From Artocarpus heterophyllus (lineage: Eukaryota > Streptophyta > Magnoliopsida > Rosales > Moraceae), in assembly GCA_025403435.1 (NCBI GenBank), contig CM046353.1, positions 16,136,258 to 16,200,257 on the forward strand: a DNA stretch of 64,000 nt, in the 5' to 3' direction. This document shows positions 10,301 to 19,794 of this stretch, in pieces; position 1 is the first letter of the stretch, and the number at the start of each line of letters is the position of its first letter. Under the pieces are notes generated by a model that was not told where the DNA came from, did no database searches, and saw nothing but the letters and a program-made list of their open reading frames with translations. The translations under genes and the position numbers were made by a program.

Positions 10301-12846
10301 CTATCTTACTCAAACTTCCTTTGATCATCATTATAGATGGTGTGGTTGCTGTAGGATTTGAAGACTCTAGGGGCCTTGATAGGTAGGCAGCTAGAATAAT
10401 GTGACTTCCCTTGATATGTCTCACCTAGTAGCGATATTTAGAAAGCCATTCCTGCTATCATAACAGCCAAGGATGAGAATATCGATATTAGCGGAAATAT
10501 CGATACTTCAATTTTATAGAAATTTCGAAGAAAATATCAATATTAGTGAAAATTTCGACAAAAATTACATAAATTATGGAAACTTTATATTAAATATATC
10601 TCTAATACTTTAAAATACAATAAACTTTAAAAAGAAACATAAATAAACATGATTTACATAATAGATTTGTTAATACCAAAAAGATATTCAATGAGGCTCA
10701 AGCATGGCTGGGATTCCATCTTGATTCAAACAATATTGGTGCCATGACATGTTATTTGCGTGTGCATGTGGAAAAAAGGACGTTGAACTACTTGACTAAA
10801 GAAAATAAAAAAGAAAGAACGCATGTACAAATTAAAAGTACCTTAACTATATTGGTATACTATAGTGTAGCAAATATTCATGTGTCAAATGAGCTGCAGC
10901 TTGAGAGGAGAGACTATGTAAAAAGTGCAGAATGAGAGCTTTGTGTGTGAAGTAGAATGAAAAGAATTATATACATGTGTACGTAACGGTTTTGCCACAT
11001 GTCTTGATGACTAATATGTGAAGGAGCTCTCTGGATAAATATGGGAGAAGCCAATGAGCAACATAATCAAAGAAGAAGCCAAAGTAGCCTACAAAGTACT
11101 ACATGCCAAGATCTCCCATTAAGTGTGAAGTGTGCCATGTGTCATAGTGTGCTAGGTTTGTCAAAAGTGCCATGAAGGTGAGTTCTACGTGAACAAGGAG
11201 ATAATCTCTAGGTGAAGTCTCAAGGAAGCCAATGGAGCCAAGGATGGAAATAGACAAAATCCATTATCAAAGGAATGAAGATAAATGCTTTCATTATAGG
11301 AAGTGGACGAGAACCTCCATCAAAGGAAGACAACAAGCTTTGGAGTTAGACAAGTAATCTGTGTCTTCGTATCTTTTTTTTAATGCTATATGTAGGTAGA
11401 CTGGGCCAAATTGCAGTCTAGTCCTCTTGTCTATTTCCTGTTGATCTAAACCTCTAAATGTCAAGTTTTGTTGCATCAAAATTGGGTTGTAATCCCTTGC
11501 CAAGTTCTTTTTGGTCCTAAATGTGGTAAAAACCATCTCAGAGAACTATAAGAAGGTACAAATGCGTAGAACTAAGGAGGACAATTTGCAAGTTTCTACC
11601 AATAAATCCCTCGTCTTTAATGGCTGCCATATCTTTTGAGCAAAGCGACTTTCCCGTGCATTATATGGACACACCTTTGTCCTTTTGTCTATCAGAATAG
11701 GAATGATCCTTTTTGGCTGGCTTGTAACTCTAATAAAGAATCAGTTGATTCATGTAGATTGCGGTTCTACTGTGTCGATGTTAACACAGTTCCTCATGAG
11801 CTTGTCACTCGGGCCGGTGTCACTGTAAGTCATTTATTCTTTGAGCAAGTACTTTGTTGATCATCTATGCTTTGAATCCAGTACTTTATTAATAATTTTT
11901 ATAAAAAAAAGCACTTTATGAATAATCTATACAAGAATTTAAGAAGATAAATAAAAGATAAGAATATACAAAGCAGTTAAATTGCAATGCTACTATCTAT
12001 GTCAGCATTACATAAATAGCTGTTTAACAGAATTTTATTATTTCAAACAAATTTAGATTTTGATCCCACATCGACCGAGTATGGGATTGGTTGGTGATAT
12101 ATAAACCTATGGGCGCCCTCCCTCATAAGCGGGTTTTTAGGAGTGATTTGGACCTAGTATGGGATAAGTTCCTATCAATTGGTGTCAAAGTCAGATCCCA
12201 AGCTTGGCCTATGTTAGTTTGGGCTGCCATTGAGGTCGGTATCAGAAGCGTGGTGGTGTGTGATGATCCAACATCGACCAAGTATGAGATTGGTTGGTAG
12301 CTTATAAACCTACCCAGTATGAGATGGGTACTTATCAATTTGCTGAAGATCTTAAACAGCTATATCAATAAATTTGCTGCTAGTGAATTGATTTTTTTGC
12401 TGAACTGCTAGTGAACATGTTTTATGCATAGATTCTGAATGAAGGGAAAAAGCTGATGATAATAGTGTCTTGTGTCTGCAAATACCACGCAGTAATCGAA
12501 TTTTCATAAACTTGTGGATTCTATTTGCTTGGGCCAATGTGCAAAATTTTATTTACTATTATCTCTTTTTCATGCATGTGTACCATGGGCTTGGAAATTT
12601 GAGCAGAAAATGCCGACTATACAGGTAATTGCATATGAGATGTCTTTGGGAACTTGGATGTATTCCTCTAAAGTCAACTTTTTTTTTAGATGATTCATTT
12701 GGAGCTTTTCTTGCCTTTATAACAAGGTATTTATTTTACAGCTCTGGAAGGACAGCAAGAAACAAGCTGAGGTTATTGGTGGTCACAAAGCATATTTAGT
12801 AATTAATGAAGTTCGTGAAATGATTGAAAACGAGTGTGCCTTGTAA
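7367..12846 (+). CDS. Thioredoxin-like protein, WCRKC type, chloroplastic (five exons)
   Basis: Exons: 7367-7704, 8325-8399, 11758-11824, 12607-12624 (an 18-nt microexon encoding KMPTIQ) and 12742-12846. Together they give 603 nt, or 200 residues plus stop. All introns are GT-AG and the phases join cleanly; the Trp before MASWCRKC is split by intron 1. Residues 1 to about 60 are rich in Ser/Thr/Arg and poor in acids, like a chloroplast transit peptide. The thioredoxin fold follows: a strand ending SLIILW, the active site WCRKC in place of the usual WCGPC, a helix [12 protein letters not shown], the strand FYCVDVN, the cis-Pro loop KMPTIQLW, and the last strand/helix [10 protein letters not shown]. 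Plant WCRKC thioredoxins are stromal proteins with a redox CxxC site and are close to this length. The gene is intact by inspection. Intron 2 (3.36 kb) and intron 3 are swollen by foreign repeats, and a retroelement follows 44 bp after the stop. Confidence 0.92.
7911..8043 (+). repeat. Tandem duplication (70-bp unit) in intron 1
   Basis: Two copies of a unit starting TGGTTTTTTCCCCCTTAATT lie at 7911-7980 and 7981-8043. They differ at only a few bases (for example GGTGGG versus GATGGG). They lie wholly inside intron 1 of the thioredoxin gene and do not touch splice sites. Confidence 0.9.
8587..8615 (+). repeat. Telomere-like CCCTAAA units
   Basis: Two plant telomere-type units and a variant lie at one end of the virus-like remnant in intron 2. 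A shorter run of the same kind (9401-9415) lies near the border between its promoter and coding parts. Confidence 0.75.
9401..9415 (+). repeat. Short telomere-like run
   Basis: This is CTAAACCCTAAACCC, the same motif as at 8587-8615. It is too short to be a telomere relic with certainty. Confidence 0.6.
9433..10455 (-). pseudogene. Endogenous pararetrovirus-like polymerase C-terminus (dead)
   Basis: On the minus strand the remnant begins near 10455 with an RNase H end (motifs VRHIKG and YLSRP, about 10445-10365). It continues through a tail readable in alternating frames, with blocks near 9740-9600 (contains AGLYGEHP) and 9560-9433 (contains RFFEDWL), and ends at a TAA at 9435-9433. Stops and frame changes interrupt it in several places, so it cannot make protein. 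No zinc-binding or DDE integrase follows RNase H, whereas Ty3/gypsy elements have one there. Instead the frame ends and a TATA-bearing region follows, as in Caulimoviridae. The copy lies antisense in intron 2 of the host gene. The family assignment is an inference from this order, not from a search. Confidence 0.5.
10470..10974. repeat. AT-rich intron sequence with ATCGATATT-type words
   Basis: At 10476-10560 the words ATATCGATATT, AAATATCGATA and AAATATCAATATT recur at short intervals, like a worn dispersed plant repeat. The remainder up to 10974 is featureless AT-rich intron. Confidence 0.35.
10975..11352 (+). repeat. Inverted second copy of the virus-like promoter region
   Basis: This is the reverse complement of about 8962-9321: both contain GCCTACAAAGTACTACATGC (on opposite strands), GAAGACAACAAGCTTTGGAG and GGTTTTGCCAC. 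The copies have diverged, and similarity stops sharply near 11352, before the TATA box of the other copy would be reached. It lies in intron 2 about 1.65 kb from its partner, so pre-mRNA could pair across this distance. Confidence 0.8.
12061..12343 (+). mobile_element. TRIM-like miniature LTR element in intron 3
   Basis: Two direct repeats flank a short core. The left starts TGATCCCACATCGACCGAGT (12061) and the right TGATCCAACATCGACCAAGT (12264). Both continue with GATTGGTTGGT and a TATAAACCTA word. Primer-site-like words TTGGTGTCAAAG (about 12179) and GGTATCAGAAGC (about 12238) resemble the initiator-tRNA-Met site of plant LTR elements. There is no coding capacity. Size and repeat style fit a terminal-repeat retrotransposon in miniature, but the ends and target duplication are not resolved. 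Confidence 0.5.
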
Positions 12847-12895
12847 ATTTCGGTACGCTAGGAAAGTTTTCATTTCACGATTTCATTAGTTGAAA

Positions 12896-15058
12896 TGCCA
12901 CGCCACGAAGTACGGGAGGTGACGTGACGGGTTAATTAAGTTGATTAAGTAGAAATTTATTTTAAAACCTTTTTAGTACAATTCATATTCATCTAATAAA
13001 TAAGAATGATAAGTTGAACTATACGAAATAATAAAATAATAAATAAAGCATAAGAAATACAGTTGGGTTTCACTGATCCACATTCTGTGCACATATATAG
13101 TACTGATAATATTATATTACAACTATAGTCCAAATAAAAAGAAAAGGGAGTTAGAATATTAAATGCATTGATTTTATAATTTAAATAACCTACTAAATTC
13201 TTCTAGTACTCTTGAGTCTTGTTTGTGGTTTCTTCTTCGATTCTAAGCTTATATCCACCTAGAAGGGGGGAAAGTTTTAAAATAAACAAAACATGAGTAA
13301 AAGGCCTAATAGGAATATATTTTTAAAAACATTTAATTTCAAGGAAAATTTTATTATTTAAGAAACTATTCAGAAAATATACTTAATCAAATGAATAAAT
13401 AAAATCCATTAAAATTATTCTTACTAAAATCGTTTATTGGTCGACTAGAAGGAATATTATTTTCTTTTCTCTAGGCAAATCATGTATGAATCACCACCAT
13501 AGTGGCCCAGTTGGGTTTCGAGACCTACCCCAAGGTCGTATGCTACACGACCCGATTTCTGGTATGGCATCATGCCCTAACAAATCTATATCTCTTTTAT
13601 ATTTATTCAAAAGTCTCATTTTTTCGAATATAGTCATTTACATTCATTATGAGTTTTATTATGACAAATTCACCTCAATCTATTGTTTATAAAAACAGTT
13701 GATGAAAATCCCTTTTAAAATCATTCACTGAAAACATTTGATAAAATCATTTTTGAGGCCAAATCTTTTAAAGACCAAGTTATCAAGAAAAAAAGGGTAG
13801 AAGTCCTACCTTAATTCTCGTGTTGGTGTCCCACACCGAATTTTTGATCCACTATACGTTAGCTTCGTGGATCCATGAACAACCTTAAGTGTACAATAAC
13901 TAAGTCTATTAGTATTTGTATCTAGCTTAAGACATTCTACATTGCTAAATCATTTCATGGTGTCTTAGTATGCCATCTATATTTATAAAATCATTTTATA
14001 AGGTTAAAATCTCAGCCGAGGTTTAAAATAGTAAAAACGGATGAAAAATTACAAAATTTCACCATGCTCAGTCGACTTGTCGGTCATCATGGTTCGACCG
14101 ACCGAACTGTGCAGTTCGACCTACCGAAAAACTAGGTCCGATCAGCCAAACTTTTCTAGGTTCGGTCTGTCGGACGTATGAATTCGGCCTGCCAAACTCT
14201 TGAATCTGGCTTGTCGAACTGAAAAATTCTAAAAATTTCAAGTACGGGTTCTCGACCTCCTGAGCCCAAATCTCAAATTTCAACATGTTTTCTCAAATCC
14301 TAGGCATAAATAATGATCTTAGTTGATAGAAAAACATTGTAGCTTACTTTTTAATGCATTAAAACAAGATTTACACAAAAATCTTTAAAAAGTCTCGAAA
14401 ATGAAGAAAAATAGAGAAAAATAAAAAATCTTGATTTAAATATGTTTTTTATCAAACTAAGCTTAGATTCTAGTTGTTTTAAGTTCCTCTAACTAAGATC
14501 AAGGCTTTCCTAAGCGCAAATAAACTTAGATTTCAAAATACCAAGAAATTGAAAAGTTTAAAAAAGTTTTAAAATTTGAAAACTAACCTTAAATTGAAGC
14601 TTTAAATCGTGTTTTTGGTTGCTCAATCACGTTCTCGAGCCTCCAATCTACTAAACCGAAGCTTGGGGCTCGATTAAATTCAAAAATTTTAGGAAGAAAT
14701 GAGAGAGAAAGAGATAGACAGTGAGAGGAAGAGAGAGAATGAGAGAGAGCGTGAATGAGGGAAAGAGGGAGAGAGAGAGAGATTAAATAAAGGAAGGGGA
14801 AGCAAAACCAGTAAGATAAACCGGGTACTACCCACGGTTTGCAAAAAGGACAGGTTTGGTATTTGACAAATTGTTTTGTTTTCAAGATTTAAAATAACAA
14901 TTAAAATAGTTAAGAGATTAATAATCATTAAAATATTCAAAATGACGTTAATTTAAAATTTTCACAAAATAACCAAATTAAGTTTAAAACATTCATTATG
15001 GCACACTAATCTATCATTTTACACACTAATAACATTCAATAAATTTTCGAGCGTTATA
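12896..15058 (-). repeat. LTR of Ty3 element 1 (3' LTR)
   Basis: A 2163-bp copy, aligned with 19795-22123 over its length. It lacks about 55 bp present in the other LTR near 19861 and about 100 bp of a duplicated motif unit near 21178. A GA-rich tract (14699-14785) is the CT-rich leader when read on the minus strand. A cluster of TTCGGCCTGCC-like words lies at 14066-14222. On the + strand AATAAA words at about 13038-13047 could serve as poly(A) signals for the upstream host gene. Confidence 0.9.
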
Positions 15059-15077
15059 ACTCTCCACCCCTAAAAGA
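15059..15077 (-). other. Polypurine tract of Ty3 element 1
   Basis: On the minus strand it reads TTTTAGGGGTGGAGAG just before the 3' LTR, the expected plus-strand primer position. The same tract follows the LTR of the related element at 30889. Confidence 0.8.
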
Positions 15078-15106
15078 AATATAACCCTCGAAATTTACAA
15101 ATCAAT

Positions 15107-18100
15107 TCAGAAACAAAACAAATGCAGATACAGCTCCCGCATATTTGACTCTAATTTCCAAGTGGCTTCATCAACCCCGTGATGCCACCACACGACCTTC
15201 ACTAATGAGATATCACGACGGCGCAAACTAATCACCTTTTGATCAATAATTTGAACCGGCACCTCTTCATATGTCGTGTCTTCTTGAATCTGTACATTGT
15301 GAAATGAAACTATCTTATTCTGCTCAGGCGGACACTTCTGAAGTATCGACACATGGAATACATCGTGAAAGTGAGAAAGCTCTAGAGGAAAATCGAGTCA
15401 ATAAGCAACCACTCTAACACATTGTATGATCTCAAACGGTCCAACATACCTCGGTGCAAGTTTACCGCTCACTCCGAATCGCGTGATACCTTTACGTGGC
15501 GATACCTTCAAGAGAACAAAATCTCCTACCTCGAATTCCAAGGGTCGACGTCTCCTATCCGCGTAACTCTTCTGTCTGCTCTGAGCTGCCTTCAATCGGT
15601 CTTGAATTACGGTGACTTTCTCATTACTCTCACGAATCTCATTTGGCCCGAGAACGATCCTATCTTCTGGTTTAGCCCAACACACCGGTGACCGACATAG
15701 TCGCCCATATAGTGCTTCGAACGGGCCATGCCAACACTCGATTAATAGCTGTTGTTGTACGCAAACTCTGCCATATGCAAATACTTCTTCCAGTTCCCGT
15801 CGAAGTCTAATCCACAAGCATGCAACATGTCCTCGAGAATTTGAATAAATCGCTCAGATTGCCTATCAGTCTGAGGATGAAATGTCGTGCTAAAATTCAA
15901 GTCTGTTCCCAAGGCCTCCTAAAAGCTTCTCCAATACTTGGCATTGAACCTGGTGTCTCAATCCGATGTGATGGACAAAGGGACTCCGTGTAGTCTCACT
16001 ATATTCTACAGGTATAATTCCCCAAGAATCCTTCTCGAACATGTCGACTTGAACAGGATGAAATGCGTCAATTTCGTTAACCTGTCGACCACGATCCAAA
16101 TCGCATCATGTCATTGCTCCGTCCTTGGCAAACCGGTGAGAAAATCCATAGTCACGTGCTCCCATTTTCACCATGAAATAGGAAGTGGCTAAAGCTGACC
16201 TGTTGGCTTCTGATGCTCGGCTTTCACCTGGAGACAAGTCGCACAATTGGCCACGTATTCTCGAACATCTTTCTTCATACCTCTCTACCAATATTGCCTC
16301 TTTAGGTCACGATACATCTTCGTGCTTCCTAGATGAATGACGAACTGAGATCTATGGGCTTCATCCATTACGGCTTTTGTCACCTTTGTAATTACTGGAA
16401 CTACCAGATGTTCTTTGAAGTACAACGACCCATTCGCATGAATCATTTATTCTTCAAATTGCTCTCCGTTCTGAATTCGTGTCTATATTCCCCGTAGATG
16501 CTGATCTCGCCACTGATTCTGTTTCACCATCTGGATAAGGGCTGGGGTCGCCTTCATGTGGTACACCGAAACTCGATTATAGTCTTCATTATACTGTAGC
16601 CTGTACTCACTCACCGTTGAATCTCTTTTCCGATCTTCAAGAGCCAAACAAGCGAGAATTCTTGAAGATTTCCTACTAAGCGCATCCGCGACTACGTTGG
16701 CTTTCCCAGGATGGTACTGCAGTGTGAAATCGTAATCCTCCATGTATTCCATATACCTTCGCTGCCTCAAGTTTAAATCCCTTTGATTAAACAAATACCT
16801 CAAACTCTTGTGGTCAGAGAAAACCTGAAATGTCGCCCCGTACAGATAACATCTCCAGATCTTTAGCGCGTGAATCACTACTACGAGCTCCAAGTCGTAA
16901 GTACGATAGTTTCGCTGATGAGGTCGTAGCTGTCTCAATCCATACGTCACCACACGTCCATGTTGCATCAACACGCAGCCAAGTCCATGTCATGAAGCAT
17001 CAGTGTATACCGTGTACGGCTCATCGTTGTTGTGGATGACCAACACTTGGGCTGAAGTCAACCGATTCTTCAATTCCTAAAAAGCAAACTCACATTCTTC
17101 ATCCCACTCAAACCTGACATTCTTCCTAATCAATCTTGTCAGCGGCGCTGCTATCTTCGAAAAATCCTTTACAAATTTTTTGTGATACCCTACAAGTCCC
17201 AAAAAACTACGAATTTCGGCCACATTCCTCGGTCGTTCCCACTCCACTATGGCTTCCACTTTAGAAGGATCTACTGCTATACCCTGCTCAGAGATGACAT
17301 GACCCAAGAACTTTACTTCTATTAATCAAAACTCACACTTCTCTTTCTTTGCGTACAACTGGTGCTCTTGCAGAGTCTAAAGCACAATCCTGAGATGCTG
17401 CTCATGCTCCTCCCAAGTCTTAGAATAAACCAAGATATCATCGATAAATACGATCACAAACTAATCCAAATAGGGCCTAAATATCCTGTTCATTAGATCC
17501 ATGAAAGCTGCCGGAGCGTTCGTCAATCCAAACAGCATTACCAGAAATTCAAAGTGTCCATACCGAGTCCTGAAAGCTGTTTTTGGGATGTCCTCTTCAT
17601 TAATCCTGAGTTGATGATATCCCGACCACAAATCTATCTTTGAGAAGTACCGCGAACCTCCCAACTGATCAAACAATTCATTAATCCTAGGCACAGGATA
17701 CTTATTCTTCACTGTGACCTGATTCAGCTGTCGATAATCGATGCACAACCTGAGAGTTCTGTCATGCTTCTTAGCAAACAAAACCGGTGCTCCTCACGGT
17801 GACGTACTATTCCAAATGTATCCCTTATCAGCAAGCTCATGAAGTTGCTTTCTTAATTCCTTCATTTCTGCCACGCGCCATCCGATAAGGTACTATAGAA
17901 ATTGGTGCTGTACCCGGAAGCAACTCAATACCAAATTCGATTTTCTAATGCGGTAGTAATCCTGGTAACTCGTCGGGGAAGACATCTTCAAATTCATCTA
18001 CCACTGGAATTGTTGCGTTTCTTCTCGAGGTACTGGGCTCTCCTTCTAGGTTCATAAGGATAACATAATAAGCAAGGTTCTTCCGTCCTCCGAGACATAA

Positions 18101-19689
18101 CTTTATGAGACACTCACTCTTTAACTGATCACCACCACCCTAGTAAGTGATCGTCGTCCCCCTATCAGACACTAGGGTTACTTTTCTAAGCAGACAATCT
18201 ATCACTACATTATACCTGGACAGCCAGTCCATTCCTAGGATTACATCATATGAATTCATGAGGAGTACAATCAAACCACTCTTCAAAATCTTATCCCCAA
18301 TCTTTATTTTACAGGCTTTACAAATACAGTTTACACCCACCCACCCTAAGGTTGAAGCTATAACTAAGGGTTCATCAAACTCTTCTATATCTAATCACAA
18401 GGCATGTACAAAAGAACTCGAAATGAGAGAATGAGTGACATGATCGAATAAAACATGAGTTAAGGATTGAGAAACTAGGATCGTACCATCGACAACTACA
18501 TTGTTGGTCTGGGCATCCGAACTCCCTGTTGTCATCACATGAACCTAAACTGGACCTTTCCCCTTTCCCCTATTGGCATTGCTAAACCTTGGATTAGCTG
18601 ATCGGTACTGCTGTGATGGAGATGACTGCACACTAGCTGTACTCGATGCTCGATACTATGGGGCATTGCACTGAAAGTTCTGCAGTTGATATCCTTGTGT
18701 TGGATACGGAAGTTGCTGGGGAGGACACTGATGGAACTGAAGCTGAAGGAACTGCTGAGTCAGAGGTAGGGTTTGAGGTTGAGGCTGACCACTAGCTCAT
18801 TCTCCGGTCTGAAGTCCTAAGCGAGCACTCCTAATAGGGCAATTCCTCTTGATGTGTTCTGGCTGCTGGCAATAGTGACAGTGAAAGCTGTAGGGGTTGT
18901 TGCACCCGCTGCTTGATGAACTGCTGCTACCACTGTTCACGCTACCCTGTTTGTTCTTTCTCAGAGTTGGTCGACTACTGGTGCTCCTCCTGCCGCTCTT
19001 GTGTGGCCCTCTTGATGTCTTGGCTCGATCCTTACAATACTGTGCATAGTCGTTTTCCACAGATATTGCTGATGACACGAGCTCACCTAAATTCCTAAGT
19101 GGTAGGGCAACTACCTATCGTCAAATAGAAGCTTTGAGCCCTTCTCGAAATTTGATACGCCTTTCACGTTCCGAAGCTATCGTTGATGAAGCAAACCTGG
19201 CTAACTCATTGAACTTCGCTTCATATTCCCGAACTGACATATCACCCAGCTACAATCTATAAAACTCAGCCGCCTTCTGGCCTCTATACCCTTGCGAAAA
19301 ATATTGATCGTAGAACAGCTCCTCAAACCTATTCCAATTGATGTTACCATTGTTTTCCAAGCGCTTAGCCTGCTTCCACTAGGTATTGGCACCAGCTTCG
19401 AATTTATAAGCTGCAAATTCCATTCGATATTTTATTGGCACGCCAAGGGTATCCAGGTGTTTCACGATCAAGTTGAGCCAATACTCAGCCACTTGTGGGT
19501 CCCTATTTTCGTCGAAAGTAGATACAGACGCACGTCGGAATTCCTTAAAGTATGCATGCCGACTATTAGCATCAAATCCTCCGACCTTGCCCTAGCTGCC
19601 ATATGCTGAAATACAGCAAACATGGCTTTCATCATGTCCTCATCATTTCTGAACTCGACATCAGCTGTCGAACGACGTCTAGGTGCCAT
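15107..19689 (-). pseudogene. gag-pol polyprotein of Ty3 element 1, broken
   Basis: The minus-strand start MAPRRRS is at 19689. Gag runs to about 18790 and ends in one CCHC zinc knuckle, CHYCQQPEHIKRNC (about 18875-18835). The protease segment (18340-18140) carries DVILGMDWLSRYN. RT (17781-17077) carries [20 protein letters not shown] and FIDDILVYS. RNase H (16974-16483) carries [11 protein letters not shown] and [13 protein letters not shown]. Integrase (about 16300-15400) has the zinc-binding end and the core in several frames. The end (15352-15107) is a chromodomain-like tail DEATWKLESNM. Stops and frameshifts separate nearly every domain, so no functional product is possible. Confidence 0.88.
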
Positions 19690-19778
19690 TTTCTCACTTT
19701 TGAAAACAAAAATTTGGACTGTCAGTGGTATTTCATTGTCGAACATGTGTGCACAATTTTTAAGGTTCATAACCTTGA

Positions 19779-19791
19779 GGCTCTGATACCA
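19779..19791 (-). other. Primer-binding site of Ty3 element 1
   Basis: The minus strand reads TGGTATCAGAGCC four bases after the 5' LTR. It is complementary to the 3' end of plant initiator tRNA-Met, the usual primer for plant LTR retrotransposons. Confidence 0.9.
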
Positions 19792-19794
19792 TTC

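Noticed and set aside
12091..12338. Open frames on both strands in intron 3
   Set aside because: They are within the TRIM-like repeat and between proven splice sites.
14589..14940. Ser/Leu-rich minus-strand frames (also 30435-30745)
   Set aside because: They are translations of the CT-rich leader tract of the Ty3 LTRs; low complexity.
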